From contig JAPPKV010000152.1 of assembly GCA_028819775.1 (NCBI GenBank), positions 1 to 9,097 on the forward strand: DNA of 9,097 nt, given 5' to 3'. Below are positions 1 through 6,185 of the stretch, piece by piece; the stretch's first letter is position 1; each line of letters opens with the position of its first letter. The stretch is from Gammaproteobacteria bacterium. GTDB taxonomy: Bacteria; Pseudomonadota; Gammaproteobacteria; Pseudomonadales; Azotimanducaceae_A. Below the pieces are notes generated by a model, which saw nothing but the letters and a program-made list of their open reading frames with translations, did no database searches and was not told the origin of the DNA. A program made the translations under genes and the position numbers.

Positions 1-150
1 CTCGCGGACGGCGAGGGCGCCCGACCAGGCCGATACGCCCGAAACCAGGATCAGGACGCCCAGCCAGACGGCGTCCACCAGTCCCGGTTCGATGCGCTCC
101 AGCGTGCTGCGCTCCTCGTCGCGGCGCGGAGTATAGGGTTCACGGATGAC
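1..150 (-). CDS. Partial N-terminus of a probable membrane protein, no standard start codon
   Basis: On the minus strand a reading frame runs from an in-frame TGA (151-153) to the window edge, 50 codons. It reads like a real N-terminus: a charged, proline- and arginine-rich stretch (RREPYTPRRDEERSTLERI is approximately what is read, starting with a single R) followed by a hydrophobic segment (VDAVWLGVLILVSGVSAW), as in a membrane protein beginning with a cytoplasmic tail. No ATG, GTG or TTG lies between the stop and the charged stretch. An ATC codon (145-147) sits where an ATG would be expected. The first in-frame GTG is internal (76-78), just before the hydrophobic segment. Either the start is non-canonical or internal, or the 5' end was lost when the neighbouring module arrived. 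The gene would be divergent from the abiE pair. The family is not recognised, and the frame could be chance. Confidence 0.35.
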
Positions 151-159
151 TCATGGATT

Positions 160-198
160 ATCTGCATAAAGTGTCGAATAATGATATATTGTGCAGAT
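160..198. promoter_or_regulatory. Inverted repeat overlapping the abiE start, candidate AbiEi operator and promoter
   Basis: Two 10-base arms, ATCTGCATAA (160-169) and TTGTGCAGAT (189-198), are inverted copies with one mismatch, separated by 19 bases. The spacer and right arm contain a -10-like TATATT (185-190) and an AATAAT (177-182). The region is locally AT-rich against a GC-rich background. The right arm covers the first codons of abiEi. AbiEi proteins are known to bind inverted repeats in their own promoter and repress the operon, so this is the natural operator candidate. No convincing -35 box and no Shine-Dalgarno sequence precede the start, so the transcript may be leaderless. The repeat is directly visible; its binding by AbiEi is inferred. 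Confidence 0.5.
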
Positions 199-1003
199 GA
201 AACAAGACATACGGTCACGCCGGGCCGGCAGCGTGATTGTCGATCTTGCGGCCAAGGGCCGATATCACTTCACGGCGGCGGAGATGCGCAGGTCGCTCGG
301 CGTTTCGCCGGCGGCGGCCAGACTCGCTCTCAGTCGGCTGGCAAAGAAAGGGCTGATCGCGAGTCCCGCCCGTGGGTTCTACGTGATTGTGCCCCCCGAG
401 TACCGGCGCCTCGGCTGCCTGCCGGCCGAGCAGTTCGTCCCCGCGTTGATGGCGCATCTCGATCGGCACTACTACGCCGCGCTCCTGTCGGCATCCCAGT
501 TCCACGGCGCCGCTCATCACCGTCCGCAAACCTTCCAGGTGGCTCTGGCCGGTTATCGCCGGCCGATCTCCTGCGGCCGAGTCGCAGTTTCCTTCGTGAC
601 CCGCGCGCGCCTCGCCGAGGTTCCCGTTCAGAGCTTCAACACACCGCGTGGGGCGATCCGCGTATCGAGCCTCGAGGCCACCGCCGTTGATCTGGTCGGC
701 TACGCAAAGCGCGTCGGCGGACTGTCGCAGGCGGCGACGGTCATCGCGGAACTCGCCGCGGACCTCCACCCGGATCGGCTCGCCGCGGCGGCACGGACGG
801 CCCCGGTTTCCTGGGCGCAGCGCCTCGGTTACCTGCTCGACCTTGTTGGCGCGACCGACAAGACCTCGTCCCTCCGGCGCGGCGTGTACGAGCGCGCGCG
901 AGACAGCGTGCTGCTCGTGCCGGGCAGTCCCAGCAAGGGCCGACCGCCCCGTGACCAGCGGTGGCGACTGCGCATCAACGCCGAAGTCGAGGTGGAGACG
1001 TGA
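191..1003 (+). CDS. abiEi: Type IV toxin-antitoxin system AbiEi family antitoxin / autorepressor
   Basis: This 270-residue protein is the antitoxin half of an AbiE system. AbiEi neutralises AbiEii without stable binding and represses the operon through its N-terminal DNA-binding domain. Residues ~15-70 form a winged helix-turn-helix (TAAEMRRSLGVSPAAARLAL, then LAKKGLIASPARGFYVIV as the wing). It is followed by the typical PPEYR segment and a C-terminal AbiEi domain (~80-270) containing HYYAALLSASQFHGAAHHRP, the ISCGRV-xVSFV strand pair, and SSLEATAVDLVGYAKRVGGL. The length fits the family. The start is GTG at 191; an in-frame ATG at 197 is equally possible. Neither has a ribosome binding site, suggesting leaderless translation. 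Its stop overlaps the toxin start by 4 bases. The preceding inverted repeat is its likely operator. Family assignment is firm; function in this host is inferred. Confidence 0.93.
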   Translation: MQMKQDIRSRRAGSVIVDLAAKGRYHFTAAEMRRSLGVSPAAARLALSRLAKKGLIASPARGFYVIVPPEYRRLGCLPAEQFVPALMAHLDRHYYAALLSASQFHGAAHHRPQTFQVALAGYRRPISCGRVAVSFVTRARLAEVPVQSFNTPRGAIRVSSLEATAVDLVGYAKRVGGLSQAATVIAELAADLHPDRLAAAARTAPVSWAQRLGYLLDLVGATDKTSSLRRGVYERARDSVLLVPGSPSKGRPPRDQRWRLRINAEVEVET

Positions 1004-1815
1004 TCCCGCGCGACTACATCACCGAGTGGCGAGCCCGGGCACCCTGGGTCCAGGACGCTCAGGTCGAGCAGGACCTGGTCGTCGCCCGGGCTCTGATCGC
1101 ACTCTTCTCCCAAGCGGCGGTGGCCAGCGAGTTGGCGTTCCGCGGCGGGACTGCGCTCTACAAGCTCTATCTGACGCCGCCCGCGCGATACTCGGAGGAT
1201 ATCGATCTGGTGCAGACCACCCCCGGACCAATCGGTCCGGTCATGAGCGGCGTCCGGGAGGCTCTGGATCCCTGGCTCGGCAAACCGAAATGGAAGCAGA
1301 CCGAGGCCCGGGTCACGTTCATCTACCGCTTCGCATCCGAGGATGCGCCGCCCTTGCGGCTACGCCTGAAGGTCGAGATCAGTTCGCGGGAGCACTACTC
1401 CGTCTTCGGGCTCGTGAGAATCCCATTCACCGTAACGTCGCGCTGGTTCAGTGGAATCGCCGATATCGTGACCTACGAACTCGACGAGTTGCTAGCCACC
1501 AAGCTGCGGGCGCTCTACCAGCGCAGGAAGGGGCGGGACCTGTTCGATCTCGCCACCGCACTAGACCGAGCCGCGGTCAACCCCGCCCGCGTGGGGGAGG
1601 CGTTCGCGGAACACATGGCGCGCACCGATGGGCCCGTAAGGCGCGCGACATTCGAACGAAACCTCGCGGCCAAGGTTCGTGACCCGCAGTTCGCCGCCGA
1701 CATCGGTCCCCTGCTCGCGCACGGCTACTCGTGGGATTTGGAAGCGGCGGCGCAGAAGGTCAGGACCCGGCTCATCTCGCACCTGCCGGGCGCTCCCGGG
1801 AGGCGCCAGGAGTAA
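1000..1815 (+). CDS. abiEii: AbiEii/AbiGii family nucleotidyltransferase toxin
   Basis: This is the toxin half of the type IV pair, a DNA-polymerase-beta-fold nucleotidyltransferase. The related mycobacterial MenT toxins add nucleotides to tRNA acceptor ends and block translation; the substrate here is unknown. I chose GTG 1000, which overlaps the antitoxin stop (GTGA) and follows a purine-rich GAGGTGGAG. It gives 271 residues and the family's characteristic opening IPRDYITEWRARAPW. Starting 39 bases earlier would add an unlike peptide. Key motifs are FRGGTALYKLY (GGT at 49-51), SEDIDL (metal-binding E66-D67-x-D69), the third acidic site LKVEIS (E126), ATKLRALYQRRKGRDLFDL (K168, D180, D183), and the C-terminal helical part. 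All catalytic motifs look intact, so an active toxin is expected. It is translationally coupled to the antitoxin, as is usual for abiE. Confidence 0.94.
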   Translation: MIPRDYITEWRARAPWVQDAQVEQDLVVARALIALFSQAAVASELAFRGGTALYKLYLTPPARYSEDIDLVQTTPGPIGPVMSGVREALDPWLGKPKWKQTEARVTFIYRFASEDAPPLRLRLKVEISSREHYSVFGLVRIPFTVTSRWFSGIADIVTYELDELLATKLRALYQRRKGRDLFDLATALDRAAVNPARVGEAFAEHMARTDGPVRRATFERNLAAKVRDPQFAADIGPLLAHGYSWDLEAAAQKVRTRLISHLPGAPGRRQE

Positions 1816-1818
1816 CGG

Positions 1819-1847
1819 GGACGCCCGGTAGGCGCGGCGTTGCGTCC
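1819..1847 (+). terminator. Weak hairpin after abiEii, possible terminator
   Basis: GGACGC (1819-1824) and GCGTCC (1842-1847) can pair as a 6-base GC stem around a 17-base GC-rich loop, starting 3 bases after the toxin stop codon. No T-run follows, so it is not a classical intrinsic terminator. It abuts the LVIVD remnant on the other strand. In GC-rich DNA such pairings arise by chance, hence the low confidence. Confidence 0.2.
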
Positions 1848-1912
1848 TACCGCGACTCTCCCAGGTTCACCGGCTCCGGGTCCACGAGCTTCACCACGTA
1901 GAGTCCCGAATT
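1847..1912 (-). pseudogene. Remnant 1: last 21 codons plus stop of an LVIVD-type gene
   Basis: Read on the minus strand this stretch encodes NSGLYVVKLVDPEPVNLGES, then R and a TAG stop (1847-1849). The intact gene at 6974-9031 ends HSGLWAVKLVDPEPVNLGEP, then Q and stop. About 51 of the first 63 bases match, including a perfect 20-base run (1860-1879, matching 6987-7006). The replacements are conservative (W to Y, A to V), as expected from a paralogous protein rather than a decayed copy of the neighbour. Upstream of the N codon the coding match stops. A faint further trace may remain: in another frame the minus strand reads GIWGDQSL near 1915-1940, resembling MVWGPQPY from the intact protein, as if a deletion and frameshift intervened. 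It has no start and cannot make a functional protein. Confidence 0.8.
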
Positions 1913-2065
1913 CCGAGGGATTGGTCGCCCCAGATGCCCTCACCGAAGCGTCGCAGCATCCACATTCGCCCCGGCATATCTCTCGACGCGGGGTCGATGA
2001 CGAAACTTGTCATCTCTCCTGACTAGGGTTCGTTTCTCATGAGACACCGGATACTCTAGGTCGGA
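1913..2065 (+). promoter_or_regulatory. Leader of the sbcD-like operon with two dyad sequences
   Basis: This 153-base stretch carries no gene. It must hold the promoter of the sbcD/sbcC-like operon, because everything upstream ends in remnant 1. Two symmetric elements are visible: GATGAC (1996-2001) and GTCATC (2009-2014), a perfect 6-base inverted repeat around a 7-base centre, and a 10-base palindrome TCTCATGAGA (2035-2044), 21 bases before the start codon. A -35-like TTGTCA (2007-2012) overlaps the first dyad, but no good -10 box lies at the right distance. A short AGG (2058-2060) precedes the GTG start by 5 bases and can serve as ribosome binding site. The dyads are candidate operator sites; nothing in the window identifies the regulator. 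Confidence 0.35.
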
Positions 2066-3163
2066 GTGACCCGGATCCTCCATTTCGCCGATCTACACCT
2101 CGACTCCGTTTTCGCCTGGGCTGGCGGGGCCGCGATCGTACGTCGCGAGAACCTGCGCAAGACGCTTCGCAACATTGTCGACCTAGCCAAAGAAGTCGAG
2201 AGCGACGCTCTCTTCTGTGGCGGGGACCTTTATGAGCACGACCGGGTCACTCCCGACACCGGCGAGTTCCTACGGGCTACCTTTGCGGCGCTTGACCCGA
2301 TGCCGGTGTTTCTCGCCCCTGGGAACCACGACTGGTACGGCCCAGAGAGCTTGTACGCGTTGGTCAAGTGGACCCCGAATGTCCATGTGTTCAGAGAGCC
2401 ACGCTTCACACCAGTGTCCCTGGCTGACGGCTTGACACTTTGGGGGGCAGCTCATCAGGCACCAGCAAACACCGATAACTTCCTCGACGGATTCAATGTT
2501 CGCGGACCGGAGACACATGTCGCGCTGTTCCACGGAGCAGAGAAATCTTGGTTGACGCAGCAGGGTGAGGGCAAGCTTCCCCATGCACCCTTCGACACTA
2601 CAGACATTGAGGCTGCCGGGTTTTCCCACGCCTTCCTCGGCCACTATCACCGTCCCCGCGACGCTGAACGCCACACATATCCCGGCAATCCCGATCCGCT
2701 CGAGTTCGGGGAAGACGAAGAGCGTGGCCCAGTGATCGCCACGATAGACGTGGACGGGAAGATTAGCCGCGAGCGTCGACGGGTTGCGGTCACGGAAACA
2801 CACGACATCGTGCTTGACATCACGGGATGTACGAATCGCCAAGACGCTCGAGACCGATTGGCCGCCCAAGTCCACGAAATGACTGGCTTCGCACGACTCA
2901 CAGTTCAAGGGGAGTGGGACCCCACCATGGACCTCAGCGCGTCCGATCTTGGCGACACTCTGGACTGTTTCCACGCCGTTCAGATTCGTTTCGGACAGAT
3001 CCATACTGCCTACGATGTCGAATCGCTAGCCAAGGAGCCCACCGTGCAGGGGCAGTTCGTGCGGGATGTCATCAGTGACAAACTGCCTCCGGACGAAGAG
3101 CGGCGGGTGCTAATGACGGGACTGCGGGCGCTTGGGGGACGCGTGGATCTCGAAGTCCTCTGA
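2066..3163 (+). CDS. SbcD/Mre11/YhaO-like metallophosphoesterase (DNA repair exonuclease)
   Basis: A 365-residue calcineurin-type phosphoesterase, the nuclease partner of an SbcC/Rad50-type ATPase. All metal-binding motifs are present in order: D9-x-H11 (FADLHLDS), G53-D54 (FCGGDLYEHD), G86-N87-H88-D89 (LAPGNHDWY), H156 (ALFHG) and G192-H193-Y194-H195 (FLGHYHRPRD). A PGNPDPLEFGEDEE segment follows, comparable to the Mre11 stretch that closes the nuclease domain. The C-terminal ~150 residues form the less conserved capping/partner-binding part. The family cuts DNA ends and hairpins using Mn2+. The start is GTG 2066: an in-frame stop lies only 9 bases upstream, and a later start would lose motif I. 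The stop shares one base with the ATG of the next gene (TGATG), so the two are translationally coupled. It resembles YhaO more than E. coli SbcD because its partner is YhaN-like. Confidence 0.92.
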   Translation: MTRILHFADLHLDSVFAWAGGAAIVRRENLRKTLRNIVDLAKEVESDALFCGGDLYEHDRVTPDTGEFLRATFAALDPMPVFLAPGNHDWYGPESLYALVKWTPNVHVFREPRFTPVSLADGLTLWGAAHQAPANTDNFLDGFNVRGPETHVALFHGAEKSWLTQQGEGKLPHAPFDTTDIEAAGFSHAFLGHYHRPRDAERHTYPGNPDPLEFGEDEERGPVIATIDVDGKISRERRRVAVTETHDIVLDITGCTNRQDARDRLAAQVHEMTGFARLTVQGEWDPTMDLSASDLGDTLDCFHAVQIRFGQIHTAYDVESLAKEPTVQGQFVRDVISDKLPPDEERRVLMTGLRALGGRVDLEVL

Positions 3164-6039
3164 TGTACTTCGAATCGGTCACCTGCCGGGCATTCGGACC
3201 TTTCCGCAACCGCACTCTCTCGCTTAAGCCGGGGATGAATGTGATCTTCGGTCCCAACGAAGCAGGAAAATCAACTTGGCAGGCAGCAATCACCGCCGGG
3301 CTCTGTGGGCGGCGTCGAGGACCAGGCACGACCAAGCAGGACCGCGCGTTCGCCGAGCGCCATCGTCCTTGGGACGACCCTAGCGAATGGGCAATAACTG
3401 CCGTAATCCACTTAGCCGACGGTAGGCAGATCGAGCTTTCCCATGACCTCGCAGGCGGCGTGGACAGTTCGGCTCGCGATGCCCGGTACGCCAACCGAGA
3501 CTTGTCGAACGAGATCATGAACGATGGTGGACCCGATGGCGCGAAGTGGCTGGGGCTCGACCGCAGGTCATTCCAGAGCGTTGCGTGCGTTCGGCAGTCG
3601 GAACTTCTCAGCATTCTCGATGATGCTGAGGCACTACAAAGAGACATCCAGCGCGCCGCTGCAACCGCGCGCACCGACGCGACCGCTAGCGACGCAGTAG
3701 GCCTTCTGCAGGAGTTTCGGCGCGAACACGTCGGTACGCCCCGCTCGCCGACGAAACCGCTCCGACGCTCTGAGGCCGCAGTGAAGACTGCCCAGGAGGC
3801 ACTCGCCGACGCTGAGGACAAACACGCGTCATATCGTGCCCGGCGCCGCAAGATCGATGCGCTGGAACGAGAAGTGATCGGGGGAGACACGCGGGTCGCC
3901 GTGGCGCTTGCGGTCCAGGCCAGCGCCCGAGCCGCCGCCGCCAGTAAGCGACACGCCGAAGCCTGCAAACTGAATGATTGCTTTCCGGACGGTCCCCCGC
4001 GAGAGCCGCCGGAACGGGACGAACTCGCTCAGCGGATCGCGGCGGCTCTCCGGCAATGGCGAACATTGCCACCTACTCTCCCGGAAGCTGGGCCAACCGC
4101 GCTCGAGATCGAAGAACAGATCGCCGAGTTGGAAGCTGAGGAGAACGCGCTTCTTGCGGTCCAGGCACAGCATCGGCTAGTCGATGCAGAACAGCGTCTA
4201 GCTCAAGCCCGACAGCTCGCCATCAACTTTCCCAATGAACGACGTCCGGTGGCGCCGTCCGAGGACGTGGACCTCGCGCGGCGGGTCGCATCGGCGCTCG
4301 AGAAATGGGACGACCGGCCTACCTGGCAGGCACCGTCTAGCCCATCCGCGGACGAAATGGAAGCGGACCTCCGTGTCATCGACCTTGAGGAAGCCCAGCT
4401 CACCGGGACCAGCTCGGCCGTTGAGGTTCTGCGCAGCACCTCTCGGATCGGTCTCGCTGCCTTCCTCGCCGCTGAGTTGTCGCTCGCGCTAGTGCGAACT
4501 GTCTTGTCCTGGACTGCGTTCTCTGCACTCCTTCTCGCGGGAGTCTGGTGGTCTATTCGGGCCCTTGCGAAACAGGCCGCAATCCGTCGCCGGCAGCAGA
4601 CAGAACTCGTCGAGAAGCGGCGCCAGCTAGAGCGGGCGATCACCACCTGGCAACTCGACGACCGCGAACGAGAGGAGGATCGCAAGCGGCTGAATCAAGC
4701 GGAACACGAAGTCCGTCAAGCCAGAGAGGATCTTGGCATCGCTGCGGAAGACCTGGACACTATCGTTGAGACAGCTCGGAAGTGGCAAGCTCGGCGGAGC
4801 AAAGAACTCGTTGAATTCAGCCAGCGTACCGATGATTGGGACTCACTACAGCGGCTGCTTGGAGGACGTTCGCTCGCGTCACTCGTCACCGCTACGACCG
4901 AATTGAAGAAGGAAGTGATAGAGCGGGCGGCGGCGGTCGGCGAACCGCTGCTTGCCGCTGCCCGGCAGAGGAACATCTCCTCTGAGGATCTGGCTGAAGT
5001 CCGGCATCAAGCCGACGAGGAACGGGGCAGACTACGGACCGCCCTCGGACACCGCCAAGCAGAAGAGCGCACTCATTCGCAGCGAACGAAACAACGTGAG
5101 GCAGCCATTGCCGCACTCGCCACTGTGGCGCGCGACGCCGGAGTCAATGGGGACGAACCGCACGATCAGGTTGACCGGCTCGACGAATGGCTGGAGCACC
5201 GCCGCGGAGAAAGGCAAACGCTCGAGCAAAAGACCAAGGAGTGGGATCGTCTTCAGCAATTGCTTGGCGATTCGTCGCTCAACGAATTGGGCCATATCGC
5301 TGCGGAGCTAACCGAGACTGCACGCTCGCGGTCGGCCAGAGTTGCACCGGAAACGCTGGCAGAAGCCATCGAGCGCGGAACCACCGAATCCGAGATTGCC
5401 GAACTGCGGTCCGATGTCGAAGAAAAGAAAGAAGAACTTCAGAGATCGCTGGGTGAGATCCGCGAATTCCGGTCGACTCTGCCGGATTTGGCGCAGGCTA
5501 CCGAAGCACTCACCGCTGCCGAGGCCGAGCGTGCCCGTGTGGTGCAACTCGACTCGATACTTGAGAAGACGATCAACTACCTAAGGGCTGCCGAAGATCG
5601 TGTACATCGTGACCTTGCGCCGGTCCTACAGCAGGGCGTTCTCCACAAGCTGTCGCACGTGACAGGCGGGCGCTATGTCAACTGCCGCGTAGACCCCGAG
5701 GCCTTGACAGTTGAGGTCTCCGGTCCCGATCGGCCTTGGCGTCCTGCCAGGAACCTCTCGCACGGCACCGCTGAGCAGATCTACCTCCTGCTTCGTCTTG
5801 CCCTAACGCAGCACTTAGGGAAGCCCGAAGAACCCTGTCCACTGATCCTCGACGACCCGGTCGGAGCCAGCGATGAAGACCGCCGGAGCGTCCTTCTGGA
5901 GACTCTACTGGCGATCAGTAACGAGTGTCAGGTGATTGTCTTTAGTCACGACAGAGGCGTACGGGAGTGGGCGAAGAGACGCCTGACGTCCCCGCGTAAC
6001 CAGTTGGAGCACCTCGATGCCGCTGGCGTCCAGGTGTGA
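3163..6039 (+). CDS. SbcC/Rad50/YhaN-like AAA ATPase with a membrane hairpin in the coiled coil
   Basis: A 958-residue SMC/Rad50-type ATPase with split ABC halves. The N-terminal lobe opens MYFESVTCRAFGPFRNRTLS and has Walker A GPNEAGKST (30-38) and a Q-loop-like VRQSELLSILD (Q145). The C-terminal lobe has the signature LSHGTAEQIYLLLRLAL (865 onward), Walker B PLILDDP (D897, D898) and a switch histidine in VIVFSHD (H929). Between them lie long charged coiled coils broken at ~429-465 by two hydrophobic segments (around IGLAAFLAAELSLALV and VLSWTAFSALLLAGVWWSI). There is no CxxC zinc hook. B. subtilis YhaN, as I recall, has similar length and central membrane helices, so a membrane-tethered Rad50-like subunit is likely. 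Each arm contains an internal repeat (274-330 with 356-412; 554-580 with 689-715). It is coupled to the phosphoesterase gene. ATP hydrolysis would control that nuclease; the DNA substrate is unknown. Confidence 0.92.
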   Translation: MYFESVTCRAFGPFRNRTLSLKPGMNVIFGPNEAGKSTWQAAITAGLCGRRRGPGTTKQDRAFAERHRPWDDPSEWAITAVIHLADGRQIELSHDLAGGVDSSARDARYANRDLSNEIMNDGGPDGAKWLGLDRRSFQSVACVRQSELLSILDDAEALQRDIQRAAATARTDATASDAVGLLQEFRREHVGTPRSPTKPLRRSEAAVKTAQEALADAEDKHASYRARRRKIDALEREVIGGDTRVAVALAVQASARAAAASKRHAEACKLNDCFPDGPPREPPERDELAQRIAAALRQWRTLPPTLPEAGPTALEIEEQIAELEAEENALLAVQAQHRLVDAEQRLAQARQLAINFPNERRPVAPSEDVDLARRVASALEKWDDRPTWQAPSSPSADEMEADLRVIDLEEAQLTGTSSAVEVLRSTSRIGLAAFLAAELSLALVRTVLSWTAFSALLLAGVWWSIRALAKQAAIRRRQQTELVEKRRQLERAITTWQLDDREREEDRKRLNQAEHEVRQAREDLGIAAEDLDTIVETARKWQARRSKELVEFSQRTDDWDSLQRLLGGRSLASLVTATTELKKEVIERAAAVGEPLLAAARQRNISSEDLAEVRHQADEERGRLRTALGHRQAEERTHSQRTKQREAAIAALATVARDAGVNGDEPHDQVDRLDEWLEHRRGERQTLEQKTKEWDRLQQLLGDSSLNELGHIAAELTETARSRSARVAPETLAEAIERGTTESEIAELRSDVEEKKEELQRSLGEIREFRSTLPDLAQATEALTAAEAERARVVQLDSILEKTINYLRAAEDRVHRDLAPVLQQGVLHKLSHVTGGRYVNCRVDPEALTVEVSGPDRPWRPARNLSHGTAEQIYLLLRLALTQHLGKPEEPCPLILDDPVGASDEDRRSVLLETLLAISNECQVIVFSHDRGVREWAKRRLTSPRNQLEHLDAAGVQV

Positions 6040-6053
6040 ACGGTCCTGCTTTC

Positions 6054-6122
6054 CTACTGCGGCGCGCCGAGGTTGACCAGTTCCGGCCCCACTAGCTTCA
6101 GCGCCCACAGGCCCGAGTGGTC
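6054..6122 (-). pseudogene. Remnant 2: last 22 codons plus stop of an LVIVD-type gene
   Basis: The minus strand encodes DHSGLWALKLVGPELVNLGA, then PQ and a TAG stop (6054-6056). This matches the end of the intact protein at 6974 (HSGLWAVKLVDPEPVNLGEP, then Q). Roughly 55 of 66 bases match, including a perfect 20-base run (6102-6121, matching 7022-7041). Similarity ends abruptly upstream of the D codon, at nearly the same codon as in remnant 1. The remnant begins 15 bases after the stop of the SbcC-like gene and lies 64 bases from the stop of the 2TM gene. It has no start and no upstream body, so it is a scar, not a gene. The other bases between 6040 and 6185 hold nothing further that I can identify, and no strong terminator separates these convergent genes. 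Confidence 0.82.
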
Positions 6123-6185
6123 GATTCCTATGGTGGAAGGTACGGAGTACTGCCAAGCCTCCGAGGATCCCCGAATGTCACAAGG

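Noticed and set aside
961..999. Earlier start (961) for the AbiEii toxin
   Set aside because: It would add 13 residues unlike the family and a 43-base overlap with the antitoxin gene; GTG 1000 gives the standard AbiEii opening and a 4-base coupled overlap.
648..1682. 344-codon plus-strand frame spanning both abiE genes
   Set aside because: It is an arginine/proline/serine-rich shadow crossing two well-recognised genes in another frame.
2270..3004. 244-codon minus-strand frame under the SbcD-like gene
   Set aside because: No recognisable domain; it lies antisense to a phosphoesterase with all catalytic motifs in place.
3072..3968. 298-codon minus-strand frame under the SbcC-like gene
   Set aside because: Alanine/serine/arginine-rich composition without motifs, antisense to the ATPase N-terminal lobe with its Walker A motif.
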